DNA of 64,000 bases, from contig QJPP01001728.1 of assembly GCA_003996215.1 (NCBI GenBank), positions 372,001-436,000 of the forward strand, given 5' to 3'. This stretch comes from Jaltomata sinuosa (taxonomy: Eukaryota > Streptophyta > Magnoliopsida > Solanales > Solanaceae). Shown here piece by piece: positions 1 through 13,300 of the stretch. The notes below the pieces were generated by a model that was not told the DNA's origin, ran no database searches, and saw only the letters and a program-made list of their open reading frames with translations. The position numbers were made by a program, and so were the translations under genes. Positions within the stretch are counted from its first letter, which is position 1. Each line of letters begins with the position of its first letter.

Positions 1-453
1 TTTTTAATCAGTTTCTCCCAGTGCAAACATGTGTGCTAATATTCTGGTAATCCCTAAAGAGCTGTTTGGCCTTTCCAGCTCTGTTTCCTGGCTCCGGAAT
101 CAAACATGACGGTTTCCTATTTGTATAATTGTTTGTTACTTTTCTGTGCTCTGCAATGTTTTGGTAAGATAGACAAAAAAAAAGGGCAATATGCTCCAAA
201 AGGTGTTCTTTTTCTTATTGTTCGAGATTAATTCCTCATATCCTTACTTCCTAATGGATACAACCAACTTCTAAAAGAAATGGAATGTGTAATTTTCACA
301 CCAAAACCTCTTCGTCTCTGTCTATAGGTGTGTATAATGTGGGTGTATACGTATATTTATGATTGTTCACATCAAGAACTGCTACTTGATGTTGTATTGA
401 CATAATTTATATGGTTGTTTTCTCTCTTCTCTGCATGTATGTTCATTGCTCAG

Positions 454-2769
454 TAAGAAGAATGGCAAATGCCTTTACACCTGCGCAATTCGTCCAGCTG
501 CTATATATGGTCCAGGTGAAGAAAGGCACCTGCCGAGGATCATAACTCTTGCAAAGCTAGGTCTGGTTCCCTTTAAAATCGGTTCACCAAATGTGAAATC
601 AGATTGGGTGTATGTGGACAATCTTGTATTGGCGCTTTTATTGGCTAGCATGGGACTTTTGGATGACATCCCTGGTAGAGAAGGGCATCCAATTGCTGCT
701 GGTCAACCTTATTTTATATCAGATGGTAACTACTCCTTGGCTTATATTTGTTGTGTAGGATTGTGGAATCTTGTTTTGGACCAAGTAGAGGTGTAGTTAC
801 TGATTAAGATTATGTTTTTAGAATTCTCCAATGACTTTAGCATACCTAGTTGCTTACCAGAGTAAAAAAAAGTTTCTATAAGCAGAGCAAGTTGTTACTT
901 GTTACTTACGCATCACCTTCGTTCATCAATGATCTTCTATTGCAGGTTCTCCTATCAACAGTTTCGAGTTCCTTCGCCCTTTACTGAAAAGCCTGGATTA
1001 TGATCTACCAAAGACATCACTAGCTGTCTCTCATGCTCTTCTTCTGGGAAAAATTTTCTGGGCTTTCTATTCCTTCCTGTATCCTTGGTTAAATTGTAGG
1101 TGGCTTCCTCAACCTCTGATCCTTCCTGCTGAAGTCTATAAGGTTAGTGCTTCATCTTTGAATCCATTATTGCTTCTTTTATTCATATGAATAGTCTTTT
1201 ATTCATATGAATAGGCTTCACTGGCTTTTCTGGGAAACTGTCTCAAAATTAGGTAGGGATGTACTGTTTTCTTGTTATGGCAATTATTCTGAAGAGAAAT
1301 GATTAGCAGCTATTATGGCTGATATGGTGTGTTTTAACACCAAATTAGTTCATTTTATGTTCTGCTAATTCAAATTCTAGACACTATGTAATAGATTTTC
1401 TTTTGTTGCTTTGCTTTATATTAATGAAAAAGTTCTGTTAAGTGATACTAACAGAAAATAAAGAAAAAAAAGAGAAATGATGACTCACTGTTCTTAGAGA
1501 ATGAATGAGTGATTGCTTTCTTCTTTCCCCTGGCTCTTTTATCAGGATTTTTATCGCTACATATTTCCAAGAGTTACATGACGAAATTGAAACTTTGTGA
1601 CCTGTTAAAGTATATAAAGATAAATATATTCTCACTGTAGGTATGGAACAAGGGGGAGGGGGTCGACAGGGCCATGCCGCTCCCTTTACTTCCACTAATA
1701 TTTCCTCTGAGAGGTTTCATTGACCTTTTTTTTCTTTGCTTTCCTTTTAGATTAATAAATAATGATTTCTATTATTTCTAATAGTTTAGTTAAAGACATA
1801 CTTCTTGGAGAAGGAATTTTTTTTACTAAAAGACATACTTACAGTTTCCATTTTCATCAGATTCTCTCTCATTCCCCAATTCTCTGGTAGCCATTCACTT
1901 GGATTTTCCTTCTTTTTAAGTTTTATAACTTTTAGATTATTATAATTCTTACCAATAAATAGTTAATTTACTGTGTTAATCAGCATTAGTTAATTACTCT
2001 TGTGTAATTTTTATTCAAGATGAATGACTTTAAAGACTCACTCGTGCATATCCACTTAGGCAAATATACCAGATTTATTTTTTTCTTTTGTTATGAAGAT
2101 GGTCTTTATTGGTCAAAAACTGCCCAATGGTTAAATACCTTAATTGTTCGACCTTGCGTTAAGACTTGTTCCTCTAAGTCATTATTTTTTACTTCTCCCT
2201 GTTCACACCTGTATTGACACCAGATGTTCATTTTGTCCAGCGTAGTGAACTCTCTCTGGTTATGGACACAACATTTTTCTCTACAATTGTACAAGACGTA
2301 GAATTCTAGTTGATTGGTTTTCTGCTTGTGCTAGGTTGGTGTCACTCATTACTTCTCTTTCCTAAAAGCAAAGGAGGAACTTGGGTACATCCCAATGGTG
2401 AGTTCTAAGGAGGGCATGGCTGCAACCATTGCATATTGGCAAGAAAGAAAAAGGAGAAGTTTGGACGGACCTACAATATGGCCATGGCTGTTTTGTGTGA
2501 TTGGAATGTTGTCGTTGTTTGCTGCTGCATATCTGCCCGATTATGGACCCATTGCCTTTATTAGAGCAGTTCACCTCCTCTTCTTTCCCTCTATGTTGGC
2601 ATTGAAATTGATCTTTGTTCTAGCGGTTGCTGCACATATAGGTGAAGCTATATATGCATGGAATCTTGCAAAAACAATAGATCCTGCAAATGCAAGAGGG
2701 TGGTTTTGGCAGACATTTGCTTTGGGTTTTTTTTCCCTACGATTGCTGCTGAAGAGAGCTAAAATGTAG
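454..2769 (+). CDS. 3beta-hydroxysteroid dehydrogenase-like SDR protein with C-terminal membrane region (3' part; 5' exons outside window)
   Basis: Three exons are visible: 454-725, 946-1142 and 2335-2769 (stop TAG). Each is bounded by AG/GT and the phases are compatible. The first carries the late Rossmann segment of extended short-chain dehydrogenases of the 3beta-HSD/SDR42E type, with motifs AIRPAAIYGPGEERHLPR and SDWVYVDNLVLA. The second has FEFLRPLLKSLDYDLP. The third has VGVTHYFSFLKAKEELGY and then three hydrophobic stretches typical of the membrane tail of the plant family represented, from memory, by Arabidopsis AT2G33630. The expected role is NAD(P)-dependent oxidation or reduction of a sterol-like or other lipid substrate at a membrane; the substrate is not known. 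The catalytic YxxxK lies upstream of the window, and bases 1-453 look like intron. The gene converges on SWI3B, with about 800 bp between the stop codons. Confidence 0.88.
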
Positions 2770-3567
2770 TATTACCATATTTCTTGTTTGACTTTAACTA
2801 TGAAGCATGTAATTGCAATCATGTTAAGTTTAGAAATAATGACAACTTTCCAGTATTCCTCAAGGTTTTTCTCCTTGTTTTTGGTCTCAGGAAACTATCT
2901 TTATTTTGTATAATATAATATTCAACTGAATGAGTTTAAATGGACCAACTTGGTCAACGAGAATTCATATTCTTGTTGGGATCGAGCTTTTACCCGTCCC
3001 TTTCGACTTCTTTGGAAAGCCGGTCCGGAGGGAGTGCCTTTCAACAAAGTAAAAAATATTGAAAACTTTAGTTGGATGATTGTGATGGAAATAAGAAATT
3101 ATTAAGATAATTTAATATAATTATTTTTGTTAGAAGAAGAAGTCTATTTCTTTTATAACTGTGGTGTTCAAATCAAATCTGCACTTTTTTGGTCAGAGTA
3201 TTGTTTTTTTTAACATGTGAAACAAGCAACCTGCTTTTTTATTAGTAGTTCTTTCTGTTCTCAGAAATAAAAAGTGCAAGCTTTATTTCCATGCTCCCAT
3301 CCTTTCCTTTCGTTTTCTGCAAATACTGTAAATTAATACTACTAATATATGGATCCGACCAATCTATTAAGCAGCAGAACCAGACCTAAAGCTAACAAAT
3401 GCAAAAATAATATCCTCTGCAAAGATACTGCATTATCGGCTTCCACTAAACACAACAAAAATGTAAATTACAACATGTAAAACAGGAATTATAAACTGCC
3501 TAATATTTGACAAATAACTAAGTCCTACTACATTGGTGAGCAACTAAGAGACCACTAAGGGGATTTG
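2770..3567. other. Convergent 3' intergenic region
   Basis: This AT-rich stretch lies between the stops of the dehydrogenase-like gene (+) and SWI3B (-). It presumably holds both 3' UTRs; an AATAAA lies near 3265 on the plus strand. No coding exon or repeat was recognised. Confidence 0.5.
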
Positions 3568-6500
3568 TCATTCTGCCTTAACATCTATCACCTCCTCCCC
3601 AATGGTTTCTCCAGTTTTTGGAGCACCAGCTTTATTTAGCAGCAAAGTAAGTTGATCAATGAAGATCAGGTTCTTAAGCTGCATCAGCTGTTGCCACTCC
3701 TTTTCCATCTGTAAATCACGTTCTTCAAAATGAGCAATTCTGTCCTCAATCTCCTTCGTCTGTAGAGCACGAGAAAGCAAACATGTACAAAGATCACAAA
3801 TTTGATTAGCACTGATGACCTCATCAAAAGAATTTTGGAATATTTAGTACTCAATTTCATGTAGGAGTATACCTCATTTGCCACATCAGAGACGGCTCTC
3901 TCCAGGTCCAGTGCCTCCTTCTCAAGCTGCGGCATTGCTTCAACAAGAGCTCTTTCGTGTTTATCCTTGTCATACCCATTGGAAGTGACATCCAATTCTG
4001 CACAGTATAAGACCATGTCATTTAAAGCAGGAATTCACTGTTGTAAAGTTGGAAAATGAATATCTCATCTTCCTTCTCACTATTTTGTTTTATCGTAGTT
4101 CCCTTAAGATCTGCCTCATTTGCTAACAATTCTGCTATGAGGGAGATCATTGGTTTTGCAATTAGAGAAAGTCTGCTAAAAGGCCATTGGAGATTCAAGT
4201 ACCAACGGTGAAAAATCAGTAAACCAGTCCTTCTCCTAGAGTGGGAGGGGGTTTGGGGGGGAATCAAGGGTGCCATGGCGATGGTCATTTTGAAAATGAG
4301 ATTAGCCTCTTATCTTAGTCTTGTTATCGATGAAGTTCTAATGTAGTTTAATCACTCTAAATTAATTGTGTATCAAGGTCGTTAATGTCCGCCAATCCTG
4401 TTGGAATAGAGAGGCTAGACAATCATTTCAGAAAACATCCTTGTACGGAAACAAGGATGTCAGTAAACATGGCCCTTAGCATTTTACACTCCAAAAGTTG
4501 TTGTCAGACACTCCAGATAGAATGTAGCCCACAATGCACCAAGAAGACACACTAGTTAACATTGCAAATGAGCTAATACTACTGCACAAACCAAGAGACG
4601 GGACTTGTATCAGATTTCACTTTAAACAAACTCCTTTGTTAAGAAGCTGACACCCCAAATGTCTGATAGTTTGCAGTAATAAGGATTTTTCTGTCGAAAC
4701 CAAAACAAATAATAAGTGGTGACCAATACCTTGCCTCTCAGCACCACTGAGTAGAGATCCTAGACTCCCTTTGGTTATTCCCTCACCAATCTCAGACAAA
4801 GCTGTAACAGCGGCATGTGCTGCTAATTCTGCAACCTCTTTTCCTGCAAGAGCAGAGAGGAAAGCCGCCTGCAGCAAGATTCAAAAACAAGAGGAATCAG
4901 TTGAGGTCTGACTTGACTAATACTCAAGACCTAATTAATCAATTTATCCACTTCAAGAAATCAGCAGCCCAAAGGACTCTTCGTCAATAAGGAAGCAGAA
5001 TGGCCCTAGATCTACATAAAATAATTCAAAGTCAGATGAGAAGCGAAGTTTCCTTGATCGTGTAGAAATTGGAATTGCTTCAGCAACTACATTGAACTTG
5101 CAGAGTATCGATTGAACTTGCAAAGTATCCAAGCAATATTTAATGCACAAGCACTTAACTGATGTCCAGTTTCTGTTTGATATTCATGGTCCACGGTACT
5201 AAATAGAACATGTATATCTAACCGTCCTAAGATTTCCATGTAATAAGAAATGTGACTGAGTACCTGAGCCATAATTGGGTTGCTTGCATCAGCAAGGGGT
5301 GTGAGGCGCATTCTCTTGGACTGAAGATACATAGTTTCAGACCTGGGTTCACTATCCACTTCTGCAGATTCAGGAGGGCCCATAAACTGCTCACCGAAAG
5401 GAAGCTTTACAAATCGAGCCACACATTCCTTCGTACTTCTGCCACCAACATGCTCAGCAACCTTCTTCCAATCATCGCCATAATGCATAAGAGCTTCTAA
5501 AAGGCGCAAAGTCTCTTTGTCGGTCCAATCTGTCTTAACTTCTTCACTAATCTCAACTCGCCGAAACTCTGAATTACTCACGCCGACTCTATTATCACCA
5601 CTAACATAGCATCTTGCACAAAGAGTCAAATCATACTGCATTTAAACAAACAAAATTGAAGTAAACTTATATTTCGACAATAGCAACAAGTCCTACCAAC
5701 ACTTCAAGTAAACTGCCCTTTAGGATTAAGCAAAAAAATAAAAGAAGAAAACTTTTTTAATTAAAACCACCAGCTATGAAAAGTAAGAAGCTATAAGCTG
5801 AGCAGTGAGAGCTAAAGTAAGCATGATCAACTGAGGAGAAGTTAAAAGATTCGAACTTGATTCAAAACGTTGTAAGCTACCAACTAATCCTTCTAAAATA
5901 CGTATAAACAAGATAAACCAAACACTGCAAAGTGGAAGACTGTTGCAATCACCTTCTCAGAAGCGAAACAGGCAATCCTGCAAACTGTTTTGCAGGTATT
6001 ACAGAGTCTTTTCTTGGGAACAGTAGAATCAGTGGAAGTTCCATTAGCATCAGCATTTTGCGGAGCTGAGGCAGATGTTGACTTTGACTCTTTTTCTTCC
6101 CACTTGACGAGAGACTTGGAAGAGTTAGCAGTGTAATTAATCAAACCCCATGTCTCCAAGAAATCGAAAACCCTACGAATTGAACCCACGTCTCCAACAA
6201 TGGTCTTGCGAGCCTCAGTAAAGGTGATCTTTTTAGTGGGGTTATCTCTGAATCTACGAATAATGGTATTCCTATAGTATTTGTATGTCTTAGGGTTCTT
6301 AGAAGGTGACCTTCCATCGAAGAATTCAGGAAGAAAACGAACTTCACATTCATGAATGCTATTCCATGAAAACCAACCTAAAAGAACAACACCCAAACAT
6401 CAATTAATCAATTATATTAGAAACATGAAAACCAATTTCAAAAAAAAAAAAAAAAACTGAAAAGTAGATGGGACTTACGGGAATAGCTGGGAATATAGAT

Positions 6501-6767
6501 GAAATCAGGTTCAGTAAGGCGGGAGGAGATGGTGGTGGGAGTGACGTCTTTGGAATCGGTGGCGGAAGGGGTGGTTGTGTTTGGGGAAGATTCCAGTTGC
6601 TGGGGAAGCTTGGGTGGCAAAACTTCTGTTTGAGGTTGCTGCGGTGGTGGCGGTGGAGGTGGCTGTGACGGTGTCTGTGGCTCTGTCTGTGGTGGTGGCG
6701 GCGCCGGAGAGGTGGTTTCCGGGTCGGGTTTAGCTGCCGGTGACTTGATTTCGCCGGTTTCCGCCAT
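3568..6767 (-). CDS. SWI3B: SWI/SNF chromatin-remodelling subunit SWI3B
   Basis: Six exons close into one frame: 6767-6479, 6377-5953, 5635-5264, 4868-4730, 3997-3873 and 3759-3568. The protein is about 513 residues, or 515 if translation starts two codons upstream at 6773. Order: a proline-rich N-terminus; a SWIRM domain spanning exons 1 and 2 (IPSYSRWFSWNSIHECEVRF, then ITFTEARKTIVGDVGSIRR); a Cys-rich ZZ-like finger (CNTCKTVCRIACF, YDLTLCARC); a SANT domain (DWTDKETLRLLEALMHYGDDW); the conserved LTPLADASNPIMAQAAFLSA segment; and a C-terminal coiled coil. This is the SWI3B architecture (the Arabidopsis protein is somewhat shorter, about 470 residues). SWI3B is a core, dimerising subunit of the plant BAF-type nucleosome-remodelling complex in the nucleus. 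The long poly-proline leader is a local feature. Confidence 0.95.
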
Positions 6768-6773
6768 GTTCAA

Positions 6774-8300
6774 AGTTACAGAATTTAGACAAGTGTCAAT
6801 TGCTCTCCGTGCATCTTCAGGGCGTTTGGGAGATTAAACACCTCCGTTTTAAACTTTTAATTTTTATTTCGAGGAATAATGTTTTTAGTTTCTCAATAAT
6901 TAAACAGATTTGTTTGTGTCTTCTATAATTAAATAAACACATTTATTTAAAAGATAATTTCAAAAAAGTACACTTAGTAAATATACATTGCAATTTCGTG
7001 GCCAAAAAAGTACATTACATTTTATAGTCAAATTTGAAATTGGCCATAAGTGTAAAGTAACTTTTTTTGTATAACAATGTATATATTTATATATTATTGT
7101 ATATTGTTGTATATACAATACAGTCTTTTTATTTTGGTGATTTGCTTCTTTCTCCCCAATTTATACAAACTTATACAATGTAGATACGTTGTATAATTAT
7201 GTATATATATTGTTTAAACAATGTATCTACATTGTATAAGTGTGTATAGTATGGAGAGGAAGAAGAAAATCAGTGAAATAAAAAAAAACTGTATTGTATA
7301 TACAACAATATACAATACAGTATACAAATATATACGACAAAACTTACTTCATCTTCTTCCTCGAATTCAAGCACCAAATTCATCCAAAAACACCTAAAAA
7401 CTACACCAAATCATCCAAAAATTCACATTTATGCTCCTCAATACATAATCATTCTTTTGCAATCATACCCACTCGAAGCAAAACTTATTTAGGAAAATTT
7501 AATTTTCAAATTTTGAAGCTTGGAGCATCAATAATGGCTGAACATCCAAAGTATTCGTGCTATAGCTATGAAATTGTAATGTAAATTTGCTATATGCTTG
7601 GTCTATGAATTTTATAGACCCATATTCCCTTAAATGTTCATTAGTTGTAGCAATATGAACAACTATGAAGATTGTATTATGTGTGTGAGAGAGAGTAAAA
7701 TTTGGCTAAGGCTGTAAAGTAACTTTCTTTTTCTATAGACATTAGGCCATTTTTTGTAAGAGCTTAAAAAGTTTGTCATATTTTGCAATGTAAGGTTGTC
7801 ACATGCACTTTTATGTAATTTCTCCTTTATTTAATGCTTAAACCACTAATTATTTAACCATGTAAACATTCATGCGAAATTGGTACTTAATGGACATTTC
7901 TTCAGAATATAATCTTCTATGAAGATCTGGATTTATTTGCAGTGCTTAAGAAAGGTCATTAATATAACCTTAATCACTAAACTATCCTTTATTTCTCTTA
8001 AAAATATTTTCCCATCAGTTTCAATTTATTTATCCTACTCTTTTTTTCAGTTCATTTAAAAAAAATGTCTATACATTTTGACAATTTTTTTAATTCTAAC
8101 TTTCCGCATAGCTTATTTAAGACAACAAAATTAAAAGACATTTTGCTACACTTTAAGTATCCTTAGTAGACAAGAGGGAGGAGTTCGGATGGCAAGCACC
8201 CCACACTTTAGTATAAGACCACAAAATCCAAGAGTATTCTTTATTTTTTAAAACTCCGCGTAAAATCAAAACCAGAAGTAGCGACCACTTTTTTTTTCGA
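6774..8300. other. Intergenic region upstream of SWI3B, repeat-rich
   Basis: This is the SWI3B promoter side. It contains a long foldback (7081-7340) inside what may be a larger non-autonomous element (about 6945-7820). The open frame at 7294-7584 falls in this repeat and resembles no protein I recognise. The rest is AT-rich without recognisable genes. Confidence 0.5.
7081..7340. repeat. Foldback (inverted repeat), arms about 120 nt
   Basis: The left arm contains TTGTTGTATATACAATACAG and TTATACAATGTAGATAC. The right arm carries the same blocks in reverse complement and reverse order, centred near 7205. The intervening segments (TTTATTTTGGTGATTTGC on the left, GAAAATCAGTGAAATAAA on the right) also pair with a few mismatches. 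The whole can form a hairpin of roughly 120 bp. This fits a MITE or the core of a foldback transposon. Sequences near 6950-6985 and 7780-7815 look like diverged outer inverted repeats, which would give an element of about 880 bp. The family is not identified. Confidence 0.65.
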
Positions 8301-10356
8301 TAAAAAAAAAAACTTCAAACATTTTGGAACAAAATCATTTTGTTACAAGGACTACCATTTGAGATATTGGCATGGATGGAAAAACTTCCACTTGTGCGTT
8401 CATCATCTTCATAGACAGAAAAAAGACAGCTTTTTCTCTTGTGAGGTTAATCCATCAATAATGTTCTAACAGAAGTGGGAAAATGGAAATGTAAACTTCA
8501 GAGGATTATTGCATTCTTGTATTCAGTTGCAATGTCTGCTCCGAGTTTCTTCTTCTTCTTCTTCTTGTACCAAACAGGATGAAGACAAATCAAAGGATGC
8601 AAGATTGCTTTGCACCCAAAATGTTCCAAATTATGGTCATGTCACCAACCTTGGTGATAATAACTTGTGAACCTGAAGCTTCTTGCTTCAAGAATCATCA
8701 ATAAAACATCCAAACTACAGAATGAATCTGAAATTTAAGACTACAGATTGTTCTATGCACAAGACTTGAGAATACTTTTAAACACGGTGCATGATGCACC
8801 AGCACACAAGACAGTGATTATCTACACCACCCAAAAGCATATTCTGGGAGTTTTTGACTATAAAAGAATCATAGGTTGATTCTGATATGAATTTTTTACA
8901 AAGTTTATTGCTACAAGGAGGGAGCCAGAAACCTATTCCACCATCCCTCCAATGCATGACGACACTGACTCTCTGCCAGTTATCCCGACACCAGCAGAAT
9001 GCAAGGGGCCTATACATGATGTTGAAGGAAGTGCAATCCGCGACTTCCATGTTTCCTCACTCAATCATCAGGAGCGACTCAGACATTGAGCTCTCATGGT
9101 GAGTATGACTTTTTATAACCTGCACCAAGTCAAATGACGTTAAGACTAGAGATAGTAGAAAAGGCTTGATAGCTTTTTAAATGCATATCTAGGAGAAGGA
9201 TAACCTTGCTGCAGTCCAAATATCTTCCATAATCTACATACACAACTTACTTTTAGTTTCTTTTTCTTTTTTTAAATGGTTGCATATCAAATTAGTATAT
9301 TAATAACAGTGTTTCATTAATTCTCCTCAGCAACTTCAATTCATATTTGATGGCATGCAGATGGCACTGCAACGGGACTGCTCACCACAGAAAGGACCTT
9401 TAAACATATTCAAATACTTGATGCAAGTATAAGCTGGCACCAAACGAAAAAGAAAATTACATTGAACTTATCATGAAAGAGACTACTTCTATGAACGCCA
9501 TAAAAGATTGTTAAAATCAATATGATAAGAAGATACGACATTCACTACTATTAACCACTTCAAAGATCCAATAATGTGCATAGCAAGATGAAGACAAAAA
9601 CGAGAAAGAACTAACAAATATTTGTTAACTCCATCTGATGTGTAACTATACCTGCCAGGCACAGTAGGTTGCAAAAAGCATTTTTCGAGAAACACCATCA
9701 TCAAGCATTTAATGAAAATTGAAAACCACCTTTGGGAGTTCTTGTACACACAACAGGTAACATGTTAGCGCAAACCCCACATTCTTAATCAGGCAAAGGA
9801 GGTTCGCCAAGAAAGAAGCCCTATAATGATGCTTTCTTTTCTCTTTTTGGATAACTGAAGCCATATAATGATTTTTATATACGGTCATTTGCATAGAGGA
9901 GATACCTGCTTTCTGGGAAAAACATGCTACCGTCCTCTGTCTTATTCTAATTGACCTGTTTTATCCTCATAAATGCAATTGAACTATCCCCACCCCACCC
10001 CGCGCGCACACAAAGAAAGGGAACAAAAACGAATAAACCATAAAGAGGCAGAAGGGGGTGTTTTTGTGTGGGTGGGGGGTTGGGGGGGGGGGGGGACTCA
10101 AAGGAAACAAAAGAGATTAAACCAAGCCAAATCTAGTACCTCTAGAATGCAAAGTGAACGATTTGCAAGGCTAGATTAAAAGCCCGCCTCTGAAGTAGCA
10201 ATACTGCTGCTGTTAGTCCTGCTGCAATCTAGTACCTAAAGGTCAAAAGTAGAACACAAACATCAACAGGAAAATTGTGGTTGCAACTTGCAGAAGCAAA
10301 TATGTCGCGGATATTTCATCCGTCGGGTCTGAATTACCACTTACCTTGATAAAATC
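8301..10356 (-). other. Probable spliced 3' UTR and flank of the RRM gene
   Basis: No protein-coding exon was recognised here. A strong donor (AAG followed by GTAAGT on the minus strand, at 10345/10344) lies 12 bases beyond the stop codon of the RRM gene. The transcript therefore probably continues through one or more introns into this interval. The stretch 9970-10100 is low complexity, with CCCCACCCCACCCC and a long poly-G run. I cannot place the polyadenylation site. Confidence 0.4.
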
Positions 10357-13300
10357 TCACCCTGCATTTTGGTCAGAACCGCTACCTTGCATAAATTGAG
10401 GAGAATGAGTAGGTAAAATAAACTGTGGCTGTCCAACACCTAAAAATCAAAAACAGTTGCTTTATGATACTGCCAACTTTATACTTTGCAATCTTATGCA
10501 AGGTTTGGAGTAGTGGCTACAGAAATAGATGAGGTTACAGCTTGTTTTCTAGATGTCAGACAACAACAACATCATACCCCAGTGTGATCCCACAAGTGGG
10601 GTCTGGGGAGGGTGGGGTATATGAAGACCTTACCCCTACCTTTGTGGGGTAGAGAGGCTTTTTTTCCAGACATCAGGCATCTTGATAAATTTGGAATGCA
10701 GATTAATGTCAATGATAATATGATATGCAAGGCTACCATGCATGCATATATAAGACGCAAGTAAAAGAGATCTGCCTGTTTGGTATGGTGCTTGAATAGT
10801 TGGAATGGATGAAGCTGTCATTGCATTGACACCGGGCCCACCAAACTGAAGAATCTGATGTCCTGGCACTGCATAACCCTGCAATGTTGTATAACTGTGA
10901 CTTCCAGGAACAGCCTGACTTAGCTGGCCGTAAGGATACATTGTTGCGTTAACAGTTCCAGGTACACCATATACAGGAAGGTACTGTTGACTTCCATAAG
11001 GATTGTAAACACCCTATCGGAAAAAATTACAGTATGCATCAAAACTGAGTCTAGTCAAGACAAAAGGGCACTTGAACCTTTTTACTGCAGCAAAAAGAAA
11101 GGGATATATTGTAATGTCTCCATTTATGCAGTGCTACTAACCTGAGGGTAAACGTAATCCGCACCATATGCCGCATACCTGCATTAGTAATATAGAGGTA
11201 AATGTACCTTCTAAAAGTTGTGCTTTTAAATGTAATACACACAAATACTCCATGTGATAAAATTTACTAACAAATGACTTATTGACATGAAGTCCTAAGG
11301 TCTATCAATTAAATTAACTATTTTTAAATTAAGTAACATGGTTCTCTCTCAGTGAATAGGATGAAGCTTTTTTTGTTGTTTCTCAGTAAAAAGAGAGAAA
11401 CTACTTGTTCTGCATGCAAATAAGAAACGCATGAAATTCAAGAATGAAAGGAATCAAGCTTGGCTCTTTTCCCACAAACTTATAATCCTGAATGCAATGA
11501 CATTTCAAGAATCAATATAGCAAAAAATTAGGAGATGGTATGCTCCTAAGTTAATTAACTGAATCTTCCTTTCTCCTTATGCCAATTATCTGGATGTTTT
11601 CCTCTATGATCTATGGTTCTACTATAAACCATAAATGAATCAGTGCTTGCATAGTCTATAAATACTTCAGAATTTATATGTGGATTGTGGAGATTAAGCA
11701 TGCCCGCGACACACAGCTTACCCATAGGGAGAATACATCAAGCCTTGTTGGTAGCCATAAGAAACCGGTTGCTGATAGCCAAAACTTCCAGCATAAGCAC
11801 CCCGAGCAGCAGGTAGACCTGCTGGAAATGGAGTTGATGACCTCAGGCGTCCTGTACCAAAAAAAGTGGAAGTAAGCTAATGCACTTCAAAGAATGAGCA
11901 TCCTATTTCATTTTTGGTTCTTTCCCTTTTTTCAGGGTTGGATGTACCCCGAAAAGGTATCAAATGGTTAGGTGTCATTATTTCAAGCTGAACAGATTGT
12001 CATCTGAGATCTCTGTCAAACACATAACCAGCCACGAATTGTCATTCGCCGGATCCTTCGAAATGGAGGTGATCCTTATAGATGTTCTTACAACAATTCT
12101 CAGGCAGCTATACAATTTTTCATATAAAAGGCCTGTAAAGGAACTTTGCAGCTTCTAATTTCGAAGATTATCAATGTGTTAGAGAGAAGCCAAAGAAACA
12201 GCTCTCCACATCAATTATGCAAAAGTCACATAAGTAATTGATTAAGCATGCTAGCAATGTATTCTTTTCTAAATCAACTTTGGAAAAGTCGAAGAGAAAA
12301 TCTCCGCCATCCACCAAGAAGGTAGATAGTATAGGGCCAAGCCAAAAGGTTGTCAAAACATACTGCACCTGTTATGTTACAAAAAACAGCCATTTCAATT
12401 CAGCAAACAAGGAAGTTGTTGAAGGGCCAAAGATCATTGTGTCACTTCGTGATGAGGGATGAATTCTTGGTAGTACAGGAGAAAAGACTAAAAGAGTGTT
12501 CTGAAGCACAGTTATTGATCACATGCACTTCATGATGTTCAGTCGTCTGATCAAGCAGACCTATTCACATCCCTTTATTTCTCATTTTAAACCATGTACT
12601 ACAATCTCTTTAAGATTAAACTATCCAAAATCCCCCAAAAGCAGACATGTCTAATGCATTGTCTACTTCAGTTTAATGAGAGATTATCACAATACAGAAC
12701 TTCAACTCTATTTTCCAGATCTTAGCATCTTATTACTCCTCCTACGGTCGTCATTCCACCACTGTGTATCAATCCTAAGGCTTATCTCTCAAATTACTTT
12801 TACTTGTAACAACTTAAATGCACTTTCTCACCTTTCTCCCTCAATTATCCATTTCACCATCTCAATAATATCTCCACCATATGATAGCTTAAGATGGATC
12901 ATACATTGTCTTGTATTAGCTGGGAGTGCATGCAAATGTGCACAAATAGAAAAACCATCTACAAGCTAAATACAGTTGAAAGTGATGTGAGAACAAACCA
13001 TCCAGTAACACTTCATATAATATAGAGCCCATCAGACTCCCAAGATATGCAAAAGCAACTCCATGGTCCAACACTATTATATAAATAGAGTAGAGCATTC
13101 AACCAAAATAAGCTACAATACCAAATTGCACAGAAGGCCGAGGTCGCCCTAACGAAGCCAAATTACAATTTGCCCGCCTGCCATCGATAATTGGAGCAGG
13201 ATCAGCACACGCCCTCCTCGTGGACTCAGGCTCCCGGAAAGTCACCTAAACCCTCCATAGAAATACCATGCGGAAATTATGTCATTCAGTTATCCAAATT

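Noticed and set aside
7294..7584. A 96-residue open frame in the foldback region
   Set aside because: It lies partly in the inverted repeat and shows no family I can recognise. It is better explained as part of a repeat element.
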